Source: Streptantibioticus silvisoli
GTDB taxonomy: Bacteria > Actinomycetota > Actinomycetes > Streptomycetales > Streptomycetaceae
NCBI RefSeq assembly: GCF_027947535.2
Contig: NZ_JAAGKO020000033.1
Location: 1-64,000 of the forward strand
Direction of reading: 5' to 3'
DNA length: 64,000 nt
Below, one piece after another: positions 45,183 to 53,910 of this stretch (position 1 is its first letter; every line of letters begins with the position of its first letter). The translations under genes and the position numbers were made by a program. The notes below the pieces were generated by a model. The model did not search any database. It was not told the DNA's origin and was given only the letters and a program-made list of their open reading frames with translations.

Positions 45183-45222
45183 TGGCCGCATCCGCGGTCC
45201 GAGCCCACAGCGGATGCGGCCA
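45183..45222. terminator. 13-bp perfect inverted repeat between fadE and dxr
   Basis: TGGCCGCATCCGC (45183-45195) is perfectly complementary to 45210-45222 around a 14-nt loop. It starts 15 bp after the fadE stop and ends 10 bp before dxr ATG 45233. It overlaps a CACAAT -10-like element (45221-45226) that would give a leaderless dxr mRNA. It can therefore be a fadE terminator, a dxr operator, or both. Confidence 0.65.
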
Positions 45223-45232
45223 CAATGGGTGC

Positions 45233-46492
45233 ATGACCGAGTGCCGAGAACCTCTCGCCGATCCCCACCAGCTGTACACACCCGGACCCGAGGGCCCCGA
45301 CGGGCCCCGGGAGATCGTGATCCTCGGGTCGACCGGCTCGATCGGCACCCAGGCCATCGACGTCGTGCTGCGCAACCCGGACCGGTTCACGGTCGTGGCG
45401 CTCTCGGCGGCCGGCGGCCGTACCGCGCTGCTGGCCGAGCAGGCGCACCGGCTGGGCGTGCGGGCGGTCGGGGTGTCCGACCCGGCGGCGGTGCCCGCGC
45501 TGCGCGAGGCGCTGGCCGCCCGCTACGGCGCCGGCGCCACGCTGCCGGAGATCCTGGCCGGTCCGGACGCCTCCACCGAGCTGGCCCGCGCCGAGTGCCA
45601 CAGTGTGCTCAACGGCATCACCGGCTCCATCGGCCTGGCGCCCACCCTGGCGGCGCTGGAGGCCGGCCGGGTGCTCATCCTGGCCAACAAGGAGTCGCTC
45701 ATCGTCGGCGGCCCGCTGGTCAAGGCGGTCGCGCGGCCGGGGCAGATCGTGCCGGTGGACTCCGAGCACTCCGCCCTGTTCCAGGCGCTGGCCGGCGGCA
45801 CCCGTGCCGAGGTGCGCCGGCTGGTCGTCACCGCCTCCGGCGGCCCGTTCCGCGGCCGGACCCGCGACGAGCTGGCCGCGGTCACCGTCGAGGACGCGCT
45901 GGCCCACCCGACCTGGGACATGGGACCGGTGGTGACCATCAACTCGGCCACCTTGGTCAACAAGGGCCTGGAGGTGATCGAGGCGCACCTGCTCTTCGAC
46001 ATCCCCTTCGACCGGATCGACGTGGTCGTCCACCCGCAGTCCTACATTCACTCCATGGTGGAGTTCACCGACGGCTCGACCCTGGCGCAGGTCAGCCCGC
46101 CGGACATGCGCATGCCGATCTCGCTGGGCCTGGGCTGGCCGCACCGGGTGGCGGACGCCGCGCCGGGCTGCGACTGGACCCGGGCGCACAGCTGGGAGTT
46201 CCTGCCGCTGGACACCGAGGCGTTCCCGTCGGTGGGCCTGGCCCGGCAGGTCGGTACCCTCGGCGGTACCGCCCCCGCGGTCTTCAACGCGGCCAACGAG
46301 GAGTGCGTCGAGGCGTTCCGCCACGGCCGCCTGCCGTTCACCGGCATCGTGGACACTGTGGCCGAGGTGGTCGCCGAACACGGCACCCCGGGAACTTCCG
46401 TGACCCTCGCGGACGTCCTCGGTGCGGAGGAATGGGCGCGATCCCGCGCCCGCGAACTGGCTCAGCAGGTGGCAGCGGAGGCCCGCGTATGA
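45233..46492 (+). CDS. dxr: 1-deoxy-D-xylulose-5-phosphate reductoisomerase
   Basis: Second step of the MEP isoprenoid pathway: DXP and NADPH to 2-C-methyl-D-erythritol 4-phosphate. 419 residues; a roughly 30-residue N-terminal extension precedes the NADPH motif [15 protein letters not shown]. Substrate and metal motifs [53 protein letters not shown] and [12 protein letters not shown] are intact. ATG 45233 has no ribosome-binding site; the -10-like CACAAT 7 nt upstream suggests a leaderless transcript. The stop overlaps rseP (ATGA). ispG, a later enzyme of the same pathway, lies 1.5 kb downstream. Confidence 0.97.
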   Translation: MTECREPLADPHQLYTPGPEGPDGPREIVILGSTGSIGTQAIDVVLRNPDRFTVVALSAAGGRTALLAEQAHRLGVRAVGVSDPAAVPALREALAARYGAGATLPEILAGPDASTELARAECHSVLNGITGSIGLAPTLAALEAGRVLILANKESLIVGGPLVKAVARPGQIVPVDSEHSALFQALAGGTRAEVRRLVVTASGGPFRGRTRDELAAVTVEDALAHPTWDMGPVVTINSATLVNKGLEVIEAHLLFDIPFDRIDVVVHPQSYIHSMVEFTDGSTLAQVSPPDMRMPISLGLGWPHRVADAAPGCDWTRAHSWEFLPLDTEAFPSVGLARQVGTLGGTAPAVFNAANEECVEAFRHGRLPFTGIVDTVAEVVAEHGTPGTSVTLADVLGAEEWARSRARELAQQVAAEARV

Positions 46493-47799
46493 CGACCTTG
46501 ATGACGGTGCTCGGGATCGCTGTCTTCGCCGTGGGACTGCTCATCTCGATCGCGTGGCACGAGCTGGGCCACCTGTCGACCGCCAAGCTGTTCGGCATCC
46601 GGGTGCCGCAGTACATGGTCGGCTTCGGCCCGACCGTCTTCTCGCGCAAGAAGGGCGACACCGAGTACGGGGTCAAGGCGATCCCGATGGGCGGCTACAT
46701 CCGGATGATCGGCATGTTCCCGCCCGGCGACGACGGCCGGATCACCGCCCGGGCCAGCTCGCCGTTCCGCAGCATGATCGAGGACGCCCGCTCGGCGGCG
46801 TTCGAGGAGCTCCAGCCCGGCGACGAGGAGCGGCTGTTCTACACGCGCAAGCCGTGGAAGCGCGTCATCGTGATGTTCGCCGGCCCCTTCATGAACCTCG
46901 TTCTCGCGGTGCTGCTCTTCCTCGGCGTCCTGATGGGCTTCGGGATAAGGGCACAGACCACCACCGTCGGCAGCGTCTCGGACTGCGTCATCAGCCAGTC
47001 CGCGGCCAGCGCCGGCAAGACCGCCTGCGGCAAGGGCGACCCGGCCTCCCCGGCGAAGAAGGCGGGCCTGCGGGCCGGGGACCGGATCACCGGCTTCGAC
47101 GGCCGCCCGGTCACCGACTGGGACACCCTGCAGAACGACATCCGCCGCACCACCGGTCCGGCCACCATCACCGTGGACCGGCGCGGCGGCGACGTCACCC
47201 TGAACGCCGACCTCATCAGGAACCAGGTCGCCAAGAGCGACGGCCACGGCGGCTACGTCGACGGCCAGTACGTCTCGGCCGGCTTCCTCGGCTTCACCCC
47301 GGCCGCCGGCATCGTCAAGCAGGGCTTCGGCGACTCGGTCGGCCAGATGGGGTCCATGGTGCACGCCACCGTCGGCTCCCTGGTCAACCTGCCCGAGCGG
47401 ATCCCGGCGCTGTGGCGGTCCGCCTTCGACGGCGCGCCCCGGCAGCCGGACAGCCCGATGGGCGTGGTCGGCGCGGCCCGGGTCGGCGGTGAGGTCTTCT
47501 CGCTGGACATCCCGCCGGAGCAGCGGATCGCCACCATGCTGATGCTGGTCGCCGGCTTCAACCTGTCGCTGTTCCTGTTCAACATGCTGCCGCTGCTGCC
47601 GCTGGACGGCGGTCACATCGCCGGCGCGCTGTGGGAGGCGGTCAAGCGCAATCTCGCCCGGGTCTTCCGCCGGCCCGACCCGGGACCTTTCGACGTGGCC
47701 AAGATGATGCCGGTGGCTTATGTGGTGGCCGGTATCTTCTTGTCCTTCACCGTGCTGGTGCTCATCGCCGACGTGGTGAATCCGGTCAAAATCACCTGA
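46489..47799 (+). CDS. rseP: RIP metalloprotease RseP (site-2 protease)
   Basis: Intramembrane zinc protease that cleaves membrane-bound anti-sigma factors and signal-peptide remnants; 436 residues. The zinc motif HELGH is at 24-28 in the first transmembrane helix. The PDZ domain spans about 190-260 ([23 protein letters not shown]). The third zinc ligand is in [12 protein letters not shown] near residue 370. Three to four membrane helices. ATG 46489 overlaps the dxr stop. Actinobacteria commonly place this gene between dxr and ispG. Confidence 0.95.
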   Translation: MTTLMTVLGIAVFAVGLLISIAWHELGHLSTAKLFGIRVPQYMVGFGPTVFSRKKGDTEYGVKAIPMGGYIRMIGMFPPGDDGRITARASSPFRSMIEDARSAAFEELQPGDEERLFYTRKPWKRVIVMFAGPFMNLVLAVLLFLGVLMGFGIRAQTTTVGSVSDCVISQSAASAGKTACGKGDPASPAKKAGLRAGDRITGFDGRPVTDWDTLQNDIRRTTGPATITVDRRGGDVTLNADLIRNQVAKSDGHGGYVDGQYVSAGFLGFTPAAGIVKQGFGDSVGQMGSMVHATVGSLVNLPERIPALWRSAFDGAPRQPDSPMGVVGAARVGGEVFSLDIPPEQRIATMLMLVAGFNLSLFLFNMLPLLPLDGGHIAGALWEAVKRNLARVFRRPDPGPFDVAKMMPVAYVVAGIFLSFTVLVLIADVVNPVKIT

Positions 47800-47829
47800 A
47801 TACCCATGAAAAGCCGATGGCGGACGAAT

Positions 47830-47857
47830 CCGGCCGGGCATCCGGGTGCCCGGCCGG
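47830..47857 (+). terminator. terminator after rseP
   Basis: CCGGCCGGGCA (47830-47840) pairs perfectly with 47847-47857 around a 6-nt loop. It begins 30 bp after the rseP stop and separates dxr-rseP from ispG. A TAATCT element at 47900-47905 could be the -10 box for ispG. Confidence 0.8.
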
Positions 47858-47996
47858 TGCCGTTCCCCGTCGCGTGCGCCCGGTCCGCGCCGGGTGCCGT
47901 AATCTCGTCATCCGGAACGCGCCCGGCGCAATCCGTTGCCGCCGGCCCACGCTGCCGCCAGACGACCTCGAACCAGACGTTGGGGATGCACCGCAC

Positions 47997-49151
47997 ATGA
48001 CCGCCGTTTCGCTTGGTATTCCGTCCGTTCCGCTGAAGCTGGCCGAGCGCCGGCGGTCGCGTCAGATCCAGGTGGGGTCGGTGGCGGTGGGTGGGGACGC
48101 GCCGGTGTCGGTGCAGTCGATGACGACGACGGTGACGGCGGACATCGGTGCGACGTTGCAGCAGATCGCGGAGTTGACGGCGTCGGGTTGTCAGATCGTG
48201 CGGGTGGCGTGTCCGTCGCAGGATGACGCGGATGCGTTGGCGACGATTGCGCGGAAGTCGCAGATTCCGGTGATCGCGGATATTCATTTTCAGCCGAAGT
48301 ACGTGTTCGCGGCGATTGACGCGGGGTGTGCGGCGGTGCGGGTGAATCCGGGGAACATCCGGCAGTTCGACGACAAGGTGAAGGAGATCGCGCGGGCGGC
48401 GTCGGCGGCGGGGACGCCGATCCGGATCGGGGTGAACGCGGGGTCGCTGGACAGGCGGTTGCTGGAGAAGTACGGGAAGGCGACTCCTGAGGCGTTGGTG
48501 GAGTCGGCGTTGTGGGAGTGCTCGTTGTTCGAGGAGCACGGGTTCCGGGACATCAAGATCTCGGTGAAGCACAACGATCCGGTGGTGATGGTGAATGCCT
48601 ATCGGTTGCTGGCGCAGAGGTGTGATTACCCGTTGCATCTGGGGGTGACGGAGGCGGGTCCGGCGTTCCAGGGGACGATCAAGTCGGCGGTGGCGTTCGG
48701 TGCGCTGTTGGCGGAGGGGATCGGGGACACGATCCGGGTGTCGTTGTCGGCGCCTCCGGCGGAGGAGGTGAAGGTGGGCATTCAGATTCTGGAGTCGTTG
48801 AATCTGCGGCAGCGGCGGTTGGAGATCGTGTCGTGTCCGTCGTGCGGTCGGGCGCAGGTGGATGTGTACAAGCTGGCGGATCAGGTCTCGGCGGGGCTGG
48901 ATGGTCTGGAGGTTCCGTTGCGGGTGGCGGTGATGGGGTGTGTGGTCAACGGTCCGGGTGAGGCGCGTGAGGCGGATCTGGGGGTGGCCTCGGGCAACGG
49001 CAAGGGGCAGATCTTCGTCAAGGGCGAGGTGATCAAGACGGTGCCGGAGTCGAAGATCGTGGAGACCCTCATCGAGGAGGCCATGAAGATCGCCGAGCAG
49101 ATGGAGGCCGACGGCGTCGCCTCCGGAGAGCCCGCGGTGTCCGTCTCCTGA
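47997..49151 (+). CDS. ispG: 4-hydroxy-3-methylbut-2-enyl-diphosphate synthase (flavodoxin), GcpE
   Basis: [4Fe-4S] enzyme of the MEP pathway, converting MEcPP to HMBPP; 384 residues. TIM-barrel landmarks [38 protein letters not shown] and [12 protein letters not shown] are present. The cluster cysteines are in VSCPSCGR (CX2C, about 280) and [11 protein letters not shown] (about 315). Oddity: codons from about 48050 to 48980 differ sharply from both gene ends and all neighbours, with about fourteen TTG leucines and many GAT, ATT, GGT, GCG and GTG codons. The first 50 and last 170 bases are normal. This mosaic suggests gene conversion or import of a central block. ATG 47997 matches the family start. 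Confidence 0.97.
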   Translation: MTAVSLGIPSVPLKLAERRRSRQIQVGSVAVGGDAPVSVQSMTTTVTADIGATLQQIAELTASGCQIVRVACPSQDDADALATIARKSQIPVIADIHFQPKYVFAAIDAGCAAVRVNPGNIRQFDDKVKEIARAASAAGTPIRIGVNAGSLDRRLLEKYGKATPEALVESALWECSLFEEHGFRDIKISVKHNDPVVMVNAYRLLAQRCDYPLHLGVTEAGPAFQGTIKSAVAFGALLAEGIGDTIRVSLSAPPAEEVKVGIQILESLNLRQRRLEIVSCPSCGRAQVDVYKLADQVSAGLDGLEVPLRVAVMGCVVNGPGEAREADLGVASGNGKGQIFVKGEVIKTVPESKIVETLIEEAMKIAEQMEADGVASGEPAVSVS

Positions 49152-49161
49152 CCCGCCCGCC

Positions 49162-49197
49162 CCGGTCCGGCCGCCCGCCCCGGGCCCGCCGGACCGG
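49162..49197 (+). terminator. terminator after ispG
   Basis: CCGGTCCGGC (49162-49171) pairs perfectly with 49188-49197 around a 16-nt loop, 11 bp after the ispG stop. The remaining spacer to 49455 has scattered GCCGGACCG copies without regular period. TAAAGT at 49393-49398 may be a -10 box for the next gene. Confidence 0.7.
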
Positions 49198-49455
49198 TCG
49201 GGACCCGGTCCCGCCGGACGGCCCTCGCCGGACCGCTTCCGCCGGACCGCTCCCGCCCCCGCGTGGCCGCCCGCGAACCACCAGGTGACCGCCCGCGGCC
49301 GGTGCGGAACGCCCCCGCGCGCCGCCCCCGTACACCCCGTGCGCCGTCCCCGCGGCGTCACGCGCGGGGGCCGGGCGGGGCCGCCGCGAGGTAAAGTGCC
49401 GGGATCAACGGGATCAAGTAGCCCACCTGCGGGCCCGTACTGCGAGGCGCCCACC

Positions 49456-50301
49456 GTGCTGACGACGTCCACCACCAGGGTTCTGGAACCCGCCGACCTC
49501 GACGCCGCGCTGGCCGTCCTGGACCGCGACCCGGTCGCCAACGCCTTCGTCGCCGCCCGGGTACGCGTCGCCGGACTCGACCCCTGGCGGCTCGGCGGCG
49601 AGATGTGGGGCTGGTACGCCGGCGGACGCCTGGAATCCCTGTGCTACGCCGGCGCCAACCTGGTCCTGATCTGCGCCGGCCCCGCCGCCGTCCGCGCCTT
49701 CGCCGAACGTGCCCGCCGGGCCGGCCGCCGCTGCTCGTCCATCGTGGGCCCGGCCGACGCCACCGCCCTGCTGTGGTCGCTGCTCGAACCCGGCTGGGGC
49801 CCCGCCCGCGAGGTCCGCCGCAACCAGCCGCTGATGGTCACCCGCACCCTGCCGGAACACATCGCCCCCGACCCCCGGGTGCGCCGGGTGCGCCGCGAGG
49901 AGATGGACGTCGTCATGCCCGCGTGCGTGGCGATGTTCACCGAGGAGGTCGGCATCTCCCCGCTGGCCGGCGACGGCGGACTGCTCTACCAGGCCCGCGT
50001 CGCCGAACTCGTCACCACCGGACGCGCGTTCGCCCGCATCGACGACGGCCGCGTCGTCTTCAAGGCCGAGATCGGCGCCGTCACCCAGCACGCCTGCCAG
50101 ATCCAGGGCGTCTGGGTCGCCCCCGAACACCGCGGCCGCGGCCTGTCCGAGACCGGGATGGCCGCCGTCCTGCACTACGCGCTGCGCGACGCCGCCCCCA
50201 TCGCCAGCCTCTACGTCAACGACTTCAACACCGCCGCCCGCGCCGCCTACCGCCGGGTCGGCTTCACCGAGACCGGCTCGTTCATGAGCGTGCTGTTCTG
50301 A
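49456..50301 (+). CDS. GNAT family N-acetyltransferase with N-terminal DUF4081-like domain
   Basis: 281 residues. The N-terminal half (LTTSTTRVLEPADLDAALAVLDRDPVANAFVAARV) resembles DUF4081. The C-terminal half is a GNAT fold with the acetyl-CoA loop IQGVWVAPEHRGRGLSETGMAAV (Q/RxxGxG/A variant, about 215-237) and the terminal ASLYVNDFNTAARAAYRRVGFTETG. GTG 49456 follows GAGGCG. From memory, this protein neighbours ispG in many streptomycetes. The acyl acceptor is unknown. Confidence 0.85.
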   Translation: MLTTSTTRVLEPADLDAALAVLDRDPVANAFVAARVRVAGLDPWRLGGEMWGWYAGGRLESLCYAGANLVLICAGPAAVRAFAERARRAGRRCSSIVGPADATALLWSLLEPGWGPAREVRRNQPLMVTRTLPEHIAPDPRVRRVRREEMDVVMPACVAMFTEEVGISPLAGDGGLLYQARVAELVTTGRAFARIDDGRVVFKAEIGAVTQHACQIQGVWVAPEHRGRGLSETGMAAVLHYALRDAAPIASLYVNDFNTAARAAYRRVGFTETGSFMSVLF

Positions 50302-50355
50302 CCCGGGCCGGCACCGGTCCCCTCGATCGGGCCCCGCGCGCCCCGGGCGGTCGGC

Positions 50356-50361
50356 TAGGGT
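50356..50361 (+). promoter_or_regulatory. -10 box giving a leaderless transcript
   Basis: TAGGGT at 50356-50361 ends 7 nt before ATG 50369 and no ribosome-binding site is present, the usual layout of a streptomycete leaderless mRNA. The -35 region is weak. Confidence 0.4.
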
Positions 50362-50368
50362 CCGGATC

Positions 50369-50932
50369 ATGGATGACGCAACGGTCGGACCGGTCGACCT
50401 CGCGGCCCGGGTCGACGAGGCACTCGCGGTCCAGGCCCTGGCCTTCGGGCTCACCGACGACGAGATCGCGGTCCGCGAACAGATCGTGCGGCGCCACCTC
50501 CAGCAGCCCGGCGTCCGCTCCCTGGGCGCCACCTCCCCCAGCGGCCGGCTCGTCGGCTTCGTCTACGGCATGCCCAACGACCGCGGCCACTGGTGGTCCA
50601 CCATCGTCGAGCCCTACCTGCGCCGCGAGGGCGGTGACCGCTGGCTCGACGACTCCTTCGTGGTCGTCGAACTCCACGTCCTGCCCGCCTACCAGGGCCG
50701 CGGCGTCGGCGGCCGGCTGATCACCGGGCTCACCGACCCGGTCCCGCAGCCGCGCACCATCCTGTCCGCGCTCGACCTCGACAGCCCGGCCCGTCGCTTC
50801 TACCGCGGCCTGGGCTACGCCGACCTCGCCCACCCGGTGCACTTCCCGAGCGCCCCGATCCCGTACACCGTCATGGGCGCCGACCTGCCGCTGCGCCGCC
50901 CGGCCCGGACCACCGCGGACGACCCGGCCTGA
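50369..50932 (+). CDS. GNAT family N-acetyltransferase
   Basis: 187 residues with the GNAT signature VVELHVLPAYQGRGVGGRLITGL (acetyl-CoA phosphate loop QGRGVGG, about 103-122) and the late strand-helix ALDLDSPARRFYRGLGYADLA. The ATG at 50369 lacks a ribosome-binding site but has a well-placed -10 box, suggesting leaderless translation. It is probably separate from the GNAT gene 67 bp upstream, because it has its own promoter-like element. The substrate cannot be told from sequence. Confidence 0.87.
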   Translation: MDDATVGPVDLAARVDEALAVQALAFGLTDDEIAVREQIVRRHLQQPGVRSLGATSPSGRLVGFVYGMPNDRGHWWSTIVEPYLRREGGDRWLDDSFVVVELHVLPAYQGRGVGGRLITGLTDPVPQPRTILSALDLDSPARRFYRGLGYADLAHPVHFPSAPIPYTVMGADLPLRRPARTTADDPA

Positions 50933-51221
50933 CCGCCGGGAGCGGGTTGGCGCGTGCCGCGTGCCGGACGCCGGTGGTCGACGCCTGCGCAGGCCGGCGC
51001 GGAACGCCCGGCAGGCGGATCCCGTAGCGGCGCACGGCCCGGCCGCCGAACCGGCGACGGCGTCGGCGCTCCCGCGGTCCGGCGCGGCGGTGAGCGCGGC
51101 GGAATCACCCCCGAGAAGTCCCTCGCCCACCCCGCGGCAGCCGCCCGGAACCGGCCCCGCGACGGGCACCGGGGGGCCGCAGGGCGCGGCCTGGACGCCG
51201 TGCGCGCTTCCACGGCCGACG

Positions 51222-51376
51222 AGTCACCCCCGTGCCGCAGGAGGGCGCTCACCGGCCTACGGGTGACTCCCGTGCCGCAGAGGGACGTTCGCCGGCGCCT
51301 ACGGGTAACTCCCCTGCCGCAGATGGCCCTTGACCGGCGCCTACGAATAACTCCCGTGCCGCATAAGGGTGTTCAC
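51222..51376 (+). repeat. 40-42-bp tandem repeat, four copies, running into the 3' end of the kinase-like gene
   Basis: CGTGCCGCAG-type cores start at 51231, 51271, 51313 (CCTGCCGCAG) and 51355, each preceded by CTACGGGTGACTCC or a decayed form and followed by a GGGCGCTCACCGG-like segment. The ACGGG-TGACT-CCCGT mini-palindrome is intact in one copy and decayed in others. The last copy contains the stop codon (51373-51375) of the minus-strand gene. The rest of the 440-bp spacer (50933-51221) contains no gene I can support. Confidence 0.8.
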
Positions 51377-52302
51377 AGCCAGCCGGCGAACTCCAGCAGC
51401 AGTTCGCCGTCGGCCCGGGCGCCCGCCGCCAGTGCCCGGGCGCCGGCCTCCACCGCGCGGAAGACCGTCCAGCCGCGCAGCCGGTCCCGGTCGACGTCGA
51501 GCGCGTCGGCCAGCTTCGACAGGCGGCGGGCCGCCACGGCCGGTGCCGCCGAGCCGGCCGCCAGCGTCAGCAGCCGCTCGCGGGCCAGCCAGGCCAGGTC
51601 GTAGGCCGGGTCGCCGACCAGCGGGTCCGGGCCCACCGCCAGCCACGGCGCGCGTTCCGCGGCCAGCACCGCGCCGTGCCGGAACTCCCCGTGCAGCAGC
51701 ACCGGCGCCGGGTACGGCACGGCGGTCAGCCGGTCCCGTTCCGCCAGCGCCTCGTCGATCAGCGGGGCCAGGTCCGCCGCCCACGGCAGGGTCCCGGCCT
51801 CCCGCAACGCCGCCGCCCGCCGCTCGGTGCGGTCGGCGACGGTGGTGAACGGATGGCCGTCGGCCGGCGGTACCCACAGCCGGCGCAGCACGCCCACCGC
51901 CTCCAGCGTGGCCTTGGCGTCCGGCAGCGACCGCAGGGTGATCGCGGCGTGCAGCCGTTCCAGCAGCAGCACACCGCGGTCGGGGTCGGCGCGCAGCAGC
52001 CGCACCGCGCAGTGGCCGTCCCAGTGCGCCAGCGCGGCGTGCTCCTGGCCGCCGTCCGCCACCGGCAGGGCCGCCTTCAGCACCGCGGGGCCCCCGTCGG
52101 CCGTGGTGACCAGCACGACCAGGCTCGCGCCGCCGCCCGGCCGCACCACCCGCACCGGCGTCAGCTCCCAGCGTTGCAGGAACTCCCCGACCAGGTCCGG
52201 CAACCCGGCCAGCCACCGCCGGCCGTCCTCACCCGCCCGGGTGGCGGCGGCCCGGGACAGCCGCTCCGGGGGCTCGACGGGAACACCGGGTGCCGAGGTC
52301 AT
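51373..52302 (-). CDS. aminoglycoside phosphotransferase-fold protein with altered catalytic residues
   Basis: 309 residues, matching the streptomycin 6-kinase/APH-like fold: GGGASLVVLVTTADGGPAVLKAAL (nucleotide lobe with Lys about 75), EHAALAHWDGHCAVRLL, GVLLLERL, then LLHGEFRHGAVL and WLAVGPDPLVGDPAYDLA. In active relatives the last two read HGDxHxxN and a DPK/DFG-like metal Asp. Here the catalytic Asp is Glu, the metal-binding Asn is Ala, and the second-metal Asp is Gly. It is probably a pseudokinase or has unusual activity. ATG 52302 is the start. The gene end merges into the repeat at 51222-51376. It is not evidence for drug resistance. Confidence 0.8.
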   Translation of the reverse strand: MTSAPGVPVEPPERLSRAAATRAGEDGRRWLAGLPDLVGEFLQRWELTPVRVVRPGGGASLVVLVTTADGGPAVLKAALPVADGGQEHAALAHWDGHCAVRLLRADPDRGVLLLERLHAAITLRSLPDAKATLEAVGVLRRLWVPPADGHPFTTVADRTERRAAALREAGTLPWAADLAPLIDEALAERDRLTAVPYPAPVLLHGEFRHGAVLAAERAPWLAVGPDPLVGDPAYDLAWLARERLLTLAAGSAAPAVAARRLSKLADALDVDRDRLRGWTVFRAVEAGARALAAGARADGELLLEFAGWL

Positions 52303-52371
52303 GGGTGGGTCGGTCCCTCCGGGGGCTGCGGCCCGTACGCGGACCGTGGTTGACGGACGTTCACAGGACGT

Positions 52372-52842
52372 TCAGAGACTGTCGGCGGCCGGTGAGGCGG
52401 CGTCGGAGGCCACACCGTCGCGCTCGGGCATGCCGGGGAAGGCCGGGCCGCTGCCGCGCCAGCGCACCGCGCGCACCGCCGCGTCCCGCAGGCAGGCCGC
52501 CGCCTCACCGCGCAGCGGGCCGTCGCAGGCCGCGACCAGGTCGGCGTAGGCGTCGGCGACGCGGTCCTCCAGCTCCGCCGCCAGCCGGACCGCGGCCGCC
52601 GCGTCCGGTACCGGGAACGGCAGCGCGTATCCGGCGTCCGCGGCCACCGGGTCGACGCCCAGTGTCCGCACCGCCCGGCGCATCGCGTCCCGGGCGGACC
52701 GGTGCGCGGTGTAGGCGGCCGTCGCGTCCGCCCGGTCACCGGTGCCGACCCGGGCGCCGACCACGCCGTACCCGTAGACGGCCGCGTACTCGGCGGCCAG
52801 TGCGGCCTGCGCGGCCGCCACCTCGGTCCGCGGAGCGGTCAC
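52372..52842 (-). CDS. DUF4439 ferritin-like domain protein
   Basis: 156 residues, nearly all helical: EVAAAQAALAAEYAAVYGYGVVGARV, TAAYTAHRSARDAMRRAV and LAAELEDRVADAYADLVAACDGPLRGEAAACLRDAAVRAVRW. This matches the four-helix DUF4439 family, related to ferritin-like folds. The Glu/His spacing for a di-iron site is only partial (E in AAEYA, H in YTAHR). GTG 52842 overlaps the stop of the lipoprotein gene (GTGA), so the two are coupled and likely act together at the membrane. Function unknown. Confidence 0.78.
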   Translation of the reverse strand: MTAPRTEVAAAQAALAAEYAAVYGYGVVGARVGTGDRADATAAYTAHRSARDAMRRAVRTLGVDPVAADAGYALPFPVPDAAAAVRLAAELEDRVADAYADLVAACDGPLRGEAAACLRDAAVRAVRWRGSGPAFPGMPERDGVASDAASPAADSL

Positions 52843-53423
52843 CTGGCACCTCCGGTCAGCAGGGCGACGTGGGCCGCGCCGCAGGCGGCGACCGACGCCA
52901 GCAGCCGGGCCAGGTCGGGCGAGGCGGCGGCGACCGCGGCGGACCGGGCGGCGGCGGTGACGCGTTCGGCGCCGGCCAGCGCCGACAGGGCCTCGGAGGT
53001 CCCGGACGGCACCGGCGGCACCGCCGGCGCGCCGGACGCGGACGGGGCGGGGGAGCCGGACGCGGCGGCGGACGCCGAGGCGGGCGCGGTGGCCGGCGGC
53101 CGGGCGGACGGGCTCGCGGCGCCGGCGCCGAACGCGGCGGCGTGCGCGGCGACCTGCGCCCGCAGCGGGGCCAGCCGGCCGGCCAGCGCCGGGTGCGCGG
53201 CCAGCGTGGCGTCGTAGCGGGCCAGCAGCAGCGCGCTGTCCGACGCCGCCTGCCGGCGCAGTCCGGTGTCCCGGGAGGCGGCCCGCCGTGCGGCCGGCCG
53301 GCTCGCGGTGCAGCCGGCGAGCACCGCCGCGAGCGCCCCGCCGGCGCCCGCGGCCCAGCCCAGCACGGCCCGGCGCGGCGGCCCGGCGCGGCGCACGGCC
53401 GACGCGGAGATCCTGAACGGCAC
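52839..53423 (-). CDS. Ala/Pro-rich lipoprotein, helical
   Basis: 194 residues. The N-terminus has basic residues, a hydrophobic stretch and a lipobox (RRAVLGWAAGAGGALAAVLAGC, Cys about 38), so it is probably a lipid-anchored exported protein, perhaps via Tat (PPRRAVLG). The rest is Ala-rich helix (SDSALLLARYDATLAAHPALAGRLAPLRAQVAAHAAAFG). A low-complexity Ala/Ser/Pro linker (about 105-145) follows, then another helix. GTG 53423 has GAGGA immediately upstream. It is coupled to the ferritin-like gene. I recognise no enzymatic motif. Confidence 0.72.
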   Translation of the reverse strand: MPFRISASAVRRAGPPRRAVLGWAAGAGGALAAVLAGCTASRPAARRAASRDTGLRRQAASDSALLLARYDATLAAHPALAGRLAPLRAQVAAHAAAFGAGAASPSARPPATAPASASAAASGSPAPSASGAPAVPPVPSGTSEALSALAGAERVTAAARSAAVAAASPDLARLLASVAACGAAHVALLTGGAR

Positions 53424-53648
53424 GTTCCTCTTTTCTGAGGGAGGGGTCCGACACTGGCAGGTGTGAGGCTGACAGGTCCGACAGTCGGGAGGTCGGAAGA
53501 TCCGGGGTCCTGCGGAGGGGCGTGCGGGAAGTCGTACCGGGGGTCGTACCGGCGGGTCGTGCGACGTGCGTTTCCGGGGCCCGGGCCGCGGTGGTCCGGC
53601 GTCGTGTTCCGGAGGTTGCCGCGCTCCGCCGGGGCAGCCGCAGGACGG

Positions 53649-53713
53649 CACCCGGACGGTACGCGGACCGCACCCGGACGACGCCCCGACGCCACCCGGA
53701 CGGCGCCCGGACG
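53649..53713 (+). repeat. 22-bp tandem repeat with an 11-bp half period
   Basis: CACCCGGACG recurs at 53649, 53671 and 53693 (22 bp apart), with a further CCCGGACG 11 bp after the third. GTCGTACCGG is also duplicated near 53531-53552. The 487-bp spacer between the divergent lipoprotein gene and rimP has no other content apart from the promoter element near 53851. Confidence 0.55.
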
Positions 53714-53850
53714 ATCACGACGACGCACCGGCGGCGGGGCGGCGGTGCCGCCACAGCCGGCCGGCTCAGCAGCCTACCTGCGGTGATCGCCGCGCGGGCC
53801 ACGGCCACCCGCGCGTCCGTGCCGAATCGTCAGCCGGGTACCGGAACCGA

Positions 53851-53856
53851 TAGGCT
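53851..53856 (+). promoter_or_regulatory. possible -10 box of the rimP-nusA-infB operon
   Basis: TAGGCT at 53851-53856 would start transcription near 53863, leaving a leader of about 48 nt before ATG 53911. No clear -35 hexamer. It is the only reasonable -10 candidate close to rimP. Confidence 0.35.
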
Positions 53857-53910
53857 CGGGAGCCGACACGACGTACCCACAACAGCACACGCGGCCGAGG
53901 AGTCACCCGG

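Noticed and set aside
51222-51376. Integron attC-like sites
   Set aside because: No core GTTRRRY sites and no integrase; the repeats are near-identical tandem units, not cassettes.
51373-52302. An aminoglycoside-resistance kinase
   Set aside because: The catalytic Asp, metal-binding Asn and second Asp positions are all substituted, so resistance cannot be supported from sequence.
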